Origin: Clavelina lepadiformis
Taxonomy: Eukaryota > Chordata > Ascidiacea > Aplousobranchia > Clavelinidae
Length of the DNA: 64,000 nucleotides
Direction of reading: 5' to 3'
Assembly (NCBI RefSeq): GCF_947623445.1
Contig: NC_135240.1
Location: 10,602,001-10,666,000, forward strand
The notes beneath the pieces are model-generated. The model searched no databases. It was not told the origin of the DNA and saw nothing but the letters and a program-made list of their open reading frames with translations. The translations under genes and the position numbers were made by a program. This document shows, one piece after another, positions 35,966 through 47,278 of the stretch (position 1 is its first letter; the number at the start of each line of letters is the position of its first letter).

Positions 35966-37488
35966 AGAAAGATCCGTAATAGATGGAACCAAGGGATATG
36001 CTAAATGTGAATAAATCATAAAAATGTATAGCGAAGTTGCACTTACTAAAATGCTGTGTAATGGTTGTTTCAGTTGTTATGTTGTGTAAATTAATTGCTT
36101 CTGTGATGACTGGCAGTGGTCACGTGATGCTTTCAATTTGATTGCGTTGGTTGAATTTCATTTAGTTGTTAATTTTTTGTTGTGCCTTTTTGCATTCAGA
36201 TGTGTTAAACCAAACTTCTCTGCCATTAAATGTACAGTTTGAAAGCATTATATAAAATTCTTAGTTTTGAGGTTACAAAATCGTCAAAAACCTCAACCTA
36301 AAAAAAATAGTTAATCTGATTTTCTTAACCAAATTTTTGACATACATACATAAGGCGTTGTGTAACAAAATCAGAATCAATATTATGACATAAAATAAGA
36401 TTTCAGATTTTGTAAGCAACTTAAGATAGGCAATCCAATGGAAATTACGCCACAGGGCTTCAAAGTGACAAGATTAGCTTTTTGGCCTCAAGCCGATTAT
36501 TTCCGAAATCATAGGCGTGCTAGTTGCAGCAACGTAATATGTGTGGATGATTCGAACATCGTGACATTTGATAATTACACAGCGCAATACCAAAAATAAC
36601 CGAAGTAAACAGATTGAACAAGAACGATCAAGCTTAGGATTATATTTCGGGAAAATGATTTCACGGATTGAGAATTATATCAGTTGTTTCATCATTTTTG
36701 GAGAAGTAGTGAACACTTTACAAGGTTCAAATTCCGTTTATAAACACGACAAGTTACATCACAGACTAAATGTTAGTGATAAATTCTTTAATGTAGAAAA
36801 ATGAAAAAATGATTGATGTATAAAACTTCGTTTGCAATAACTTCGCCTGAATTTTCATTAAATTGTAATTAATAGATCAGATTGCAATTTCATAGAATGC
36901 CCTGTTTTGCATCTAACTGTGGTTGGATGTAGCTCCATTAGGGAGTTGCGGTAAACAAGTCTCCGATGCTATTTGACTTCATGGGAATTCCCATCGTTTT
37001 TCTAGTTTTAATTGGATCTGTCGTCACACTAATCCTTTCACCTTTCACCATTGCCAAGAAAACAAAGACCAGAAAAATCACGCCAATGTTGAGTTTTAAT
37101 TTGGCTCATTTACGCAACTCGCGCCACGATGTGGAACTTTTTGCACGACTCACGTAGCATGTAACAAAGGGGAAAGACATCTCTTCTAAAATTAACCGAG
37201 ATTTGACGTACTTTGTTTTCGACTATAAATTGAGAAACAAGAAGCTTAACTCGAAAAGCTCATATTAATCTTCTTCTAAATCACTCTGGAAAGTGCAAAA
37301 AGAAAAAAAGCTTATACTGATAGCTTTGTTAACAATAGGCTAGTTTGTCAAATGTTTAAGGAAAGAAAGAGCAGTTACAATGATATTTTTAAAAGAAAAT
37401 TTTACTGTATATTTAGGGTCGCAGATATTATAGTTAAAGTAGGATTTCGAGGAGATATTTATTTCCTTGTGCATTTGATCAAATTTTC
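35966..37488. other. Intergenic DNA between vwA-C and vwA-D
   Basis: No supported exon. The frame at 36966-37157 (plus) includes a hydrophobic stretch but has no splice or family support. The vwA-C polyadenylation signal lies near the left end. Confidence 0.55.
36010..36015 (+). terminator. Candidate polyadenylation signal for vwA-C
   Basis: AATAAA 45 bp after the vwA-C stop codon in the context GTGAATAAATCATAAAA. Close spacing makes it the most convincing of the signals in the array. Confidence 0.5.
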
Positions 37489-40400
37489 ATGAAGACAGTC
37501 ATGATGCGAGCTTTCCTCCTGCCAAATGCAATATTATTTTTGTGTGTCCTTCAAGCGAACTCACAAAATGTATTAGAACGTTTGTGTCGCCATCCTTCAT
37601 ATGCAACACTTGATATCTGTGGTAAGCAACTATCTTTTTACAGTATCTAAAGTGTTTGTGTACGAAAAACTGTTATCGTTCGCCGGTATGTTTTCATTTG
37701 TTAATTAATATTCGTCTAGTTACTAATATCTACAATCTAACTTTAATCAAAAAGGTTAATCATAAAAATAACTTTAATGCGGTTCTATATTATTACGCAA
37801 TAATCTATTGCCAAATGTCAGCTAGATCGGAGGTGGGAAAAGTGTTTTTATCCAGAGGTTTGTGCGTTTTTTTTAAACATACGTTTGCTTTCAACGAAAA
37901 ACAACAATCTTTTAATGTTTTGTTAAGAGTTGCGGCTTATAACTGACTCTCAGATGACTGAAATAATGCGATCTTCGACTAAGAAAAGTTTCTCCACTCA
38001 TGGCGCTAGACTATATAGTTCATATTCATAAAAGCCTTGATTGAACTAACCACACCAGAAACAGCAAAAACTTCAATGTTGTTTTCATTTGACGTTACGG
38101 CGAGGAATTCTAATAACAGCAAATATGATTTTATTAACTTAATTTCTTTTTTAGTTTTCTTTTCACATAGAAGATAAGGTTTTATTTCGTTTTATGAGCT
38201 TCTCTTCCTTGCAAAGGTTTTTTACCTCGTGATCACAATCACAACAAAATAATGGAAATTATACTCCATAGCATACTTTCCACCACAAAACACGACAAAC
38301 ACTGGATCACCAACAATTGCTACCAGGCTGCCCCCGACTTTCATTTCTGACGAGCAAAATGATCCTTGTGAGGTAAACCAACGCAAGTGGAGTTCTTGTT
38401 CTATTGGAAAATACTCAACGAGAAGGACCATTGATAGTTGTCCACAAGGTACGTAAGCACGTGATTGATGCGGTATATGTACAGTTTACATCCTTTGAAC
38501 TATGAGTTTAATGTTTTTGTCGATGTTTAACATAGGAAATATCACGTCAAAAATATTGAGTTTTTGTTTTCAGAGACGGAAAGATGCGACACCGGAAAAT
38601 TCCTGGCCAGCTTACTCGTTTCCAACTTGATTCAGCCCGCAGCGCCTTATCAGTCACCACAGGCACCAAACGTTTTTCCAGATTTTGGTGGTATTAACAG
38701 CGGTCCATTTATTTTTCCCGGCCAACTTGTACCCAACCCACCCCCGAATCAACCATCCAGGCCATCTGGAAACACCCAATCAAACAATCCCGGAGTGGGA
38801 GGTAGAAACCAGTTTCAACCCAGCGGATTTGGAAACAACCAGCTACCCACTTTTCCTAGATTACCAACCATCAATGGTCCAAATCCTGCAGGAAATAACA
38901 ATAACGTACCAAGTAATTCAGGAGGAGGAACCAACAGCCAACCGTCACAAGGGAACCCTGTTGCGGCAAGAGGGTTTTCTTTTCAGACAGATACAAACCA
39001 GCAGGAAAATTGTTTTCAGTTGCGGGATCCGCAAGGAAACGTCATAGCTGGGAATTGCAACAAACCGGGGTCGGGAGCAGGAACTCGACGCAGCAAAAGA
39101 CAAGTGGTAATGCCCAAAATTTCCCGTATAGCATTTGAGTTCTAAAGCTCCTATTTAAATAATTCCAATTGTCTGTAGCCTATAGAAAACTTTGTACCGA
39201 GTCCATAACAAAGCGATACTGTAAGCCTTGCAGAGCTAAGGCTATTTTCTGTCAAACTATAATGTTATACTTACAGTATATTTAAAGCCTAAACTTCTAT
39301 CATTTATCTATTCAGTCATCATCGCAGATATCTCAGACTAAAAGAGACTTGCTCATAATGCTGGATGAAAGCGCAAGCGTGGGTGCGGATCGGTTTAAGA
39401 AGATCAAAAGAATAGCAGCCGCAATTGTTAAACGTATGGTATTTTTTCCATATATCGCTCGCCACAGAAATATTGTACTCAAACAGCACCTTGATATGCA
39501 GCAAAATATAACGACTATTTTTTTTGATGTGAATAGTGTTGTGCGACCAGATCAAAGTTCATCGTGACCTAACACGAGTTTCAGTCATGTCGTTTGACAG
39601 TACAGTTCACTTTCATCTAAAATTATATGACTACTACCGCCCTGATCTGACACTTGATGGAAGAGCACTTGCAAATTACATCATCAAAAATATTAAGTAG
39701 GTTATGGTGTGTGTGTAACGTCGGATTGACTGTCATATTATTGGTAACTAAAACTCAAGTAACGTATATTTTAAACAGAGGTGGGCATTCGGTACTTTGA
39801 AAGTACCGTCGGTAATGGAATTGGTACTTGCCAAAAATGTACTGACGGATCTGGTATTCGGTATTACAATATTTCAAAAACGTAGTTCGGTACTTTGCCG
39901 GTACTCGGTTCCAGTACTTTTTTGTGTAGGGGACCTTGTTGCAAGTGCAATTTTTGCCGATATTACTGCCCCGCTATAAAGGTTAGGCTACTTCAATGCA
40001 AATAAATATGTCAGCTCACTCTTTGCGAATTTATTAGACATTTGTAGATTAAATTATAACAAAAAGCGCTAAAATTGGCATTAAGTTTTATTAATGAAGT
40101 TAAACATACTCCCCAAAACCTTGAAGTATTCATTTTAAAAGTACCGGGACTGACTTATATTTCTTGAAAATGGGACTTCGGTACGGTACCGACGGTACCA
40201 GTATCGGCACTGAAAAAGTACCGCGGAACAGTAATTCGGTACTTCCCACCTCTGAATTTAAAGTAGTTAAAATAAGCTCATTTATATCATAGTTTTATAA
40301 AAATCCTTAACGCTAAAAGTTGTACTGTAAAATTGCAGTTATAACAGCAACACAGCCTACCGAACGTGCCTGAACGATGCATTAACTTATGCACACCGAG

Positions 40401-40940
40401 TTGCTTTGAGCTACGCTAATGGTGGAAGACGAGGACAACAAGATGTTGAACAAGATATCATCATCATAACTGATGGGTGAGTGCATTTTTCAAATTTACG
40501 GAGTGTACCTGATTTCTGTGACTTAGAGTATGGTGACAAAAGATGTTTTTGTGTTAGGTGTGCCAATTGCAACAACAACGGTTTAACACCGATTCAAGCA
40601 GTTAGGCAAACCACAGACTACTTCATATCTCAAGGGATTCACGTCTATGTAATCGGAATTGGACTGCGAGAGAATTGCCAGAACCTACTCAGAGTAAGAT
40701 GCAAAGACAATATTTGTTAGTCACGACTTCTCTAAAACATTTTGTTTAAGTTTTAAAGTTAACAGTGCTTGCTTGCAGGTCTTAGCGCAAGGAGGAAGAT
40801 GTTACCACTTCTTCTACTTGAAGGAGTGGGACTATGACGTCGACAGCTTCATAGAATCACTGGAAAATCCACCGGGCGATGCCTGCTTGAACGTTTTTGA
40901 TCATCCTTCTGGACAGTGCTTGCCTGACATCAACTTATAA
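37489..40940 (+). CDS. vwA-D: secreted VWA-domain protein with long Asn/Pro/Gly linker
   Basis: Fourth and largest paralogue; function unknown. Eight exons: 37489-37621, 38272-38448, 38574-39106, 39316-39433, 39537-39696, 40339-40476, 40558-40693, 40779-40940 (1557 nt, 518 residues). Signal peptide MKTVMMRAFLLPNAILFLCV and onward; Thr/Pro lead; cysteine module CEVNQRKWSSCSIGK to TIDSC; segment CDTGKFLASLLVSNLIQPAAP; about 110 residues rich in Asn, Pro, Gly, Gln and Ser; cysteine loop CFQLRDPQGNVIAGNC; furin site RSKRQ near residue 280; VWA domain with DESAS (D298), RTC and ITDGCANC; tail GGRCYHFFYL, ACLNVFDHPSG, QCLPDINL. Ala replaces Gly inside the MIDAS, but the metal-binding Asp and Ser residues remain. 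The exon 3 donor could be three bases earlier. Intron 5 contains a hAT-like element. The second ATG or third ATG (codons 5 and 6) could also start translation. Confidence 0.9.
39776..40254. mobile_element. hAT-like non-autonomous DNA transposon in vwA-D intron 5
   Basis: A 479-bp element starts CAGAGGTGGGCATTCGGTAC and ends GTACTTCCCACCTCTG, so the terminal inverted repeats share CAGAGGTGGG and continue imperfectly. Flanks are ATTTTAAA (39768-39775) and AATTTAAA (40255-40262), an 8-bp target duplication with one mismatch. TIRs starting CAG and 8-bp duplications are typical of hAT elements. Both ends are packed with GGTAC-type motifs in alternating orientation. There is no transposase frame, so it would depend on an enzyme supplied elsewhere. 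Confidence 0.8.
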
Positions 40941-41069
40941 TTGATTATTCAAAACCAAATGCTTTTAAAATGAAACACTTTATCTCCTTTGCAATCATTG
41001 CTATAAAATCACTTGTTTTAGATTTAATATTGAAACGAACACTTTTGTATGTTTTCACGTTTTTGTGTA

Positions 41070-41075
41070 AATAAA
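41070..41075 (+). terminator. Candidate polyadenylation signal for vwA-D
   Basis: AATAAA 130 bp after the vwA-D stop codon in the context GTGTAAATAAAATTTG. Motif and position only. Confidence 0.45.
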
Positions 41076-41917
41076 ATTTGCTTAAAATAGTCTTTGCTTT
41101 TAAATAAAATGGCTCAACTATATAGAAATCAACATTTAAACGAAAGTTATATCTTTCATAAATAAACATATAATTTTTGTCGAGTTGAAGTCACGTATAT
41201 AGGCTGTATGTTTGCGCCCAGAGACGTATATTGCATATTTTAATTAATTTTCCTTATATTTTATTCTTGAATAGAAACATTGATGTAAATACGTAGTAGA
41301 AAACATAAAGTTTGGTGTGTCAGCCAAAGCACTCTACTTCATCGATCATTGTCAGACATGAGAGGGGAAAACCCAAAGACTACGAAAGAGTGTCTGTCAA
41401 GATTTTGAGTTGCAGTTATTCACAAAAAGCTTCAACGTTAAAATATATGCCCAGATCTTAAACTTTCTACTGGTTAATGCTGGTAGAATTGTATTGTAAA
41501 AAATGTACTCAGCGTTCACTAACAGCAAATCACTCAAAAGAAAGACGAATGATTGCACCATAAGAACATACTTGCGCAAACGAATTGGTTTCGAACTACC
41601 TTCATTTCCTCCCGTTTGTATTTCCGTAAATCGGTACAGTATACATCCACTTCTTTCTCTTCATGAAAGTTCAAAAACAACGATTTCACTTACAGTTTCT
41701 GTATTGCTGAAATGGAACTATAATTCTTCTTAGTTGAAATAGCTGAACCTCAACGAGATAAGCCATTTTGCATAACATTGGTGATCAAGATAACTCAAAC
41801 ATAACGATATAATTGCAGAAAAGAATTACAAAGGCCCAAAAGACGTCGTTAAAATATATGCAACACTGATGATAGTCTTCACGCCTTACGATACGTTGCG
41901 TCTGTTATCGTTACATC

Positions 41918-42058
41918 ATGTTTTATTTACCTCCTTTCGTCTGCGAAGTTGAAATTTTGTGTTTTTTCGACTCTTCTAGCAGTGTATTACGGAATTACTA
42001 TAAAATATTTTTAAAGTTAGGCAAACAATTGCGTAACATTTTTTTGTTCACAAAAATT
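41918..42058 (+). pseudogene. Possible VWA-domain fragment
   Basis: A short open frame includes VEILCFFDSSSSV followed by NYYKIFLKLGKQLRN. That fits the first strand, the MIDAS DxSxS loop and the first helix of a VWA domain. It is not closely similar to the tandem array upstream, which has RDLLIMLDESGSVG. I cannot find the following VWA exons within the next 2 kb. It may be an exon of a lost or very diverged VWA gene, or a chance match. Its position at the downstream edge of a VWA array raises the odds of the former. Confidence 0.35.
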
Positions 42059-44027
42059 GCATTGCAAGGAACAGGAAAAATTCTACAAGGAAAACGTATA
42101 TAGAATAGCACAATTAACTGAAGAATACTGTATACCTTTTTTGTTTAATTGTGGTCTGCTGGTATATCTATACTGTACATTTGACAAACTATATGAAATA
42201 ATTGTATATATACAGTATATGCATGATTACCATTATTATCGAAACATTTTCATCATAAGCATTGTAACATCCAATTGCCTTAAGGCGAAAGAATATAAGC
42301 CTAGGGTTACAGCATTCAGCTATATCGAGTTATTGGGCGTTTAGCATAGACTATACATACTTTTGTACTGATACTACTGACACTGTTTGACATACATTCG
42401 TCAACTGTCTAAGTGTTGACTAATATAGGTCAGCTTTTAAAAAAAGAGTTTAATATGTCAGTAAGATTCATTTTACTTTAGATTTTATGCTGCTGTGCAA
42501 GACTTCAACCGTGCTTTTGAAAAACGGCCCTACAGTCACGCAAATCTCATGAAAGCAGCAAAAAACACGAAGGCGCAAACAAAAGCAGGCGACAGCTTCT
42601 TATCTTTTTTCTTGAAATAAGCTTGATATTTTGGTGCAGATAATGTAATGTAGAAATTGTGGATTTATATTGTGACCAAACACTAAGTCACTCACTAGTT
42701 TCAATCTAAGACATAGCGTTAATCTATTTATAAAATCTTGCACTCAGGTCAACCTTAGCTTGGCCCAACGAAATAGCTTTTTGCATGTACGATTTTACAC
42801 GCCCTTATAATTTATATTTGCTCTCTACTATAGCTACTATCTACTTTACTTATTTACTCTCTTATAATTTACTGTTAGTCAAAAAATTATTGGACCATTA
42901 AGTCACGCTTCGGTCGAGAATTAGTTTGTAAGTTTATGAAAGATTTTGTGATGCAGTTAGATCCACTTCAGTGAGTTTTGAAATCACTGCAGTGGCGAAA
43001 GTTTTCTTCAGCCAAACTATAATGTGTTTTTCTAAAATATCGTTCAGATATTTTTACAAAGACCTTTTTTGAGTCCAGGCATTTTTCTAGATGTTTTGTA
43101 GATGGTCAAGTCAAGATATAAGAATTTATTTGGCACTGATTTCAATAAAAGGTTCTTGCATAAAATCGAAATGTCTAGTTTAACTTTATTCGTATTTATA
43201 AACGTTAAGCACACCTTTACATCCCAAAGCTACAGTTAATATTTCCCAGCTTAGCTATAAAACCTCAGGTTACATTTAACAAAACAGAAACGTTTTGTGC
43301 CTCTCGGTGCTTCGTCTATAACAGTTGTAATCGTGTGATGGTGGTGTTGGGGTGCCTGAGTATCTTTCTAGCTTATATTTCAATCTAACGCTGCATGCGA
43401 CTAGATAAGGTCATATTTAAAAAGAGATGTTTTTCATGCTAATATGTGATTTCAAACCATAAACCAGTTTTCTTAAAGTTTCCCTATTGGCTAAACCTAT
43501 ATTGGTAGTAGTACTGTATTGCATTTCTGTTCTTGTTGTATAAATCTTATTACTTTCTATGTTGTTGAGAAGTGTTGAAAACGCATTAGCATATAAACAC
43601 ATCTGGTGAATTCAAACTTTTATGAAAAACTATATTCATAGCAAAATCTGTACCAGAATATTTTTTAAGCCACGCAAATAATTACTGAAAAGTAGACTAT
43701 ACTTGTAAGGTCTTGCGCTCTCGAAATACTTGAAAAGCCCTTAAGTTTTTGCTATAGTTGTTCATTATTACATTTTTGCCTGAGTTCTGCTCACAAAAAG
43801 ATTCCTCAACGTCGTCGTGCTTAACAGCGCAAGTTAAACGTTTAAATTTTTATGATTTTTCCTTTTGGAGTATAGGCTACACATAAGCGGATAAGCAACA
43901 TTTACAGCACTGCTATAAGGTCCAGTTTCAACACAAAAGCACTGCAGGTGTCTCACAAATTTTAAAGGCAAAATTGCTTTACTAGCCTTGAACACTTTGA
44001 AGCAAACGAACCTGTAGTTTTCTGAAC

Positions 44028-47000
44028 ATGGCAGTAAATGTTCCGGGATTAATTGCAATCATTGTCTTTTATCTTGTTATTCTCGCGGTCGGCCTTGGAG
44101 CAGCATGGTATCAGAAAAGAAAAGGAGTAAAAGAAGACGTTGAGAGCATTATGGTAGCAGGTCGGGACATCGGAGTCTTTGTTGGATGTTTCACCATGAC
44201 AGGTTTGATTAGTTTGCTGTTGTTTCCTAAACGCTTTGCTTTTTCTAACAAATCTATAACTATAGCACATTTGAATGTAAAAGAGCTAAAATTCCAAACG
44301 CTCATAGAACGCATACGACGCTGTTGATGTTAGCTTTGTGTCAGTTTGCTCCCACAAAGTCTTGTAATTACAAAGTACGACTTATAGGCGAGCTATACTG
44401 GCTGTGAGCGCCTATAGTATGAATAGGAATTGCAACTGTTTTTCATGTTGTATAGTGTACCAAAACTCAAACCTTGTCCTAACGTACATAAACGGCTGAA
44501 ATTTGCGCAGTTGAAAGCTTACATCATAGCCTTACTCATTATTGTATGCTCGATTACCGTATTCTAATTCATAGTTCGGATAAGGTTTCGGCACACAATA
44601 TAGTTGATGCCTTGAAGAAGCGAAATTTTATCTAAGTCAAAAGTAAAGTATACTGTATATCATTTTATACCGTATTTTAAGGTTACGTTATGTCCTTCAT
44701 TCTTCATTTAACATTTAATATACAGTAGTGCTGATATACTGTATCGATTATAGATAATTCTGTCTGTATTAGATATTTTTCTTCATCTAATAAGCATATT
44801 CGTGTTATGTGCGTGCAGCAACTTGGGTAGGTGGCGGATACATAAATGGAACGGCAGAGGTGGTTTACAACCCAGATTTTGGCTTGCTTTGGACGCAGGC
44901 ACCGTTCGGATACGCAATATCTCTTTTACTGGGAGGTCTTTTTTTTGCGAAAAAAATGCGATCGGAGGTATAACATGTTAGATTCCTCCGTGCTGTTTTG
45001 TGTGTATCGTGACTATCAAAATGTTATACATCGTTGTTACCTTTCCCGTTGAAGCGTTTTGGAGCTTAATAAAGTTACTCAGGTAATCTACGCAGTTCAA
45101 ATGTCATCTGTTGTGTATTTTCGTATAGGGCTATGTGACAATGTTGGATCCTTTGCAAAATAAGCTCGGGAGAGTTATGGGCGTATTTTTATATCTTCCA
45201 GCATTGCTCGGAGAGTTATTTTGGTCAGCCGCCATTTTAGCCTCATTAGGTGCGTTGTAAAGTAGGTATTTGTAGTGTAAGATGAAACATATTCATAAAA
45301 TTTATATTAAACCATCGTACAGGTGCAACCTAGAAATGAGATACTCGTTTCATTTCAGGCAAATCTCTGACCGTCGTATCTGGTCTAAGTGACGATATTG
45401 CAATCATTGTGTCTGCCTGTATTGCCATCTTATACACGCTGATAGGCGGCTTATATTCCGTGGCTTATACGGACGTTGTTCAACTAATATGTATCTTCGT
45501 TGGATTGGTGTGTATCCCTTTACGTAGCATTTACATTTATTTCAGAATATTCTAAAAACTTTAAGTCTGTTTATTAAATCGTTGTTGAAGCCGCCAACGC
45601 AATCCGTTAAAGTGACATTATTTTTGTTAAATTTCAGTGGATAAGCATTCCATTTGCTTTCACCAACGAAGCAGTTGGTAGCATCGTTGAAAGCGCAAAA
45701 AGCAACTCATCATGGCTTGGAACATGGGATACCAATTATACCGGAAGCTGGATTGACAGTGCTCTGTTGCTGGTATAGGAAGGCTTAGAATATAGTTTCA
45801 ACGAGTTATATTAATGCATGTGTTTGTTAACTGTTTTTTAAACACAAAGGCATCAGATCTAAGAGTTTAGTTTTAGTATGGGATAATACAAGAATTTAAT
45901 TTTGAACAGATCTTCGGCGGTATTCCGTGGCAAGTATACTTTCAAAGAGTTTTGTCATCGGATTCGGCAAAACACGCCCAGTTACTTTCATTTGCTGCTT
46001 CCTTTGGTTGTATTATTATGGCAGTTCCATCAATACTGGTCGGTGCCATTGCAGCTTCCACCAGTAGGTTACGTCTATGACTTCGTGGAATATTTCTCTG
46101 ACATGAGTGTTTTTTTATTACGTTATTATTACATATTTTCGATATAAACTACTGGTATAACGGTCATTATTGAAAAAGGGCACACAACAGGTGATAAATG
46201 TAGTCACAGCTACCATTATATCTTTCTACACCTATACCCAACTATGTTGAAACAGAATTGAAAAAGCTTCGAAATTGAAAAGTTTCTATATCCGGTATGA
46301 CAAACAATTAGCCTTAATAAGATCAACACAAACCGTATTATAAATTCTGATCACAGACTGGAGTAATACAAGTTATCAAGAAGGTCTAATAAGCCCGTCA
46401 GCAAACAATGAGACGAGTGCGATTTTACCAATCGTCTTGCAACATCTAACACCACCAGCGGTAGCTTTTGTCGGACTTGGAGCTGTATCAGCGGCCGTTA
46501 TGTCATCGGCTGATTCCAGCATATTGTCCTCGTCCAGCATGTTTACAAGGAACGTGTACAAAAAACTTATTCGTCGAAAGGTACATTTTTACCGCATGGT
46601 GTGCAGCAAGCCAATCTTTCCATGTGTTTATAAGATGTTTATTTTTTACTCAAAGGATTTGTTTTTAACTCGAATGCAGGCCTCAAGCAAAGAACAGCTG
46701 ATTGTATCAAGAGTAGCGATGGTAATAGTGGGAGTAATAGCAACCGTGCTTGCCATCAAGATAAATTCTATTTATGCTTTATGGTATCTTTGCTCTGATC
46801 TCATCTACACAATCCTTTTTCCCCAGGTGGAGTTAAACATTATTGTATCATATTAAATAGAAAGTTTCACGATTTTACGCTTGTTAAATCTTATTTACAC
46901 GCATTTCAGCTTCTTTGCGTCATGTATTTTGATCCGAACACTTACGGCTCCATCATTGCCTTCGTAGTGGCGGCAATTTTGCGAATAGGCGGAGGGGAAA

Positions 47001-47278
47001 CGTTGATCAACTTTGACCCTTTTATTCCATATCCTGGAAACAGTCCCACAAGCTTAAACTTCCCCTTTAAAACCTTTTCCATGTTGGTGTCACTCATACT
47101 GCTGTTAACGGTATCCTATTTCGTTCGTGCTCTTTTTACGGGTGGGTTTTTGGACCCACGTTACGACATATTGAAATGCCGTTTGGCTAGCGGAGGACGA
47201 AGCATTGAACAAAAAGAAGACAACGTTTCAACGCCAAATGGCGTTGAAAATGTAGCATATGATAACTCCAAGCTTTAG
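44028..47278 (+). CDS. SLC5A7: High-affinity choline transporter (CHT1)
   Basis: Sodium/choline symporter that reloads cholinergic terminals with choline for acetylcholine synthesis; multi-pass plasma or vesicle membrane protein. Nine exons: 44028-44202, 44819-44967, 45129-45249, 45359-45507, 45638-45772, 45910-46063, 46357-46580, 46680-46826, 46910-47278 (1623 nt, 540 residues; human 580). The start [19 protein letters not shown] matches the family N-terminus. Diagnostic CHT blocks are [89 protein letters not shown] and [14 protein letters not shown]. The protein is shorter at the C-terminus and lacks an obvious counterpart of the DKTILV internalisation motif of mammals, but ends with an acidic tail. 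The close similarity to CHT over other SLC5 members makes the assignment firm. It marks expression in cholinergic neurons. Confidence 0.95.

Larger units (their letters stand above)
40941..44027. other. Intergenic DNA between vwA-D and SLC5A7
   Basis: Contains the vwA-D polyadenylation signal and a possible VWA fragment at 41918-42058 (both listed separately). The remainder is AT-rich with no supported exon. The SLC5A7 promoter should lie toward the right end, but no TATA box or other element can be assigned. Confidence 0.55.
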
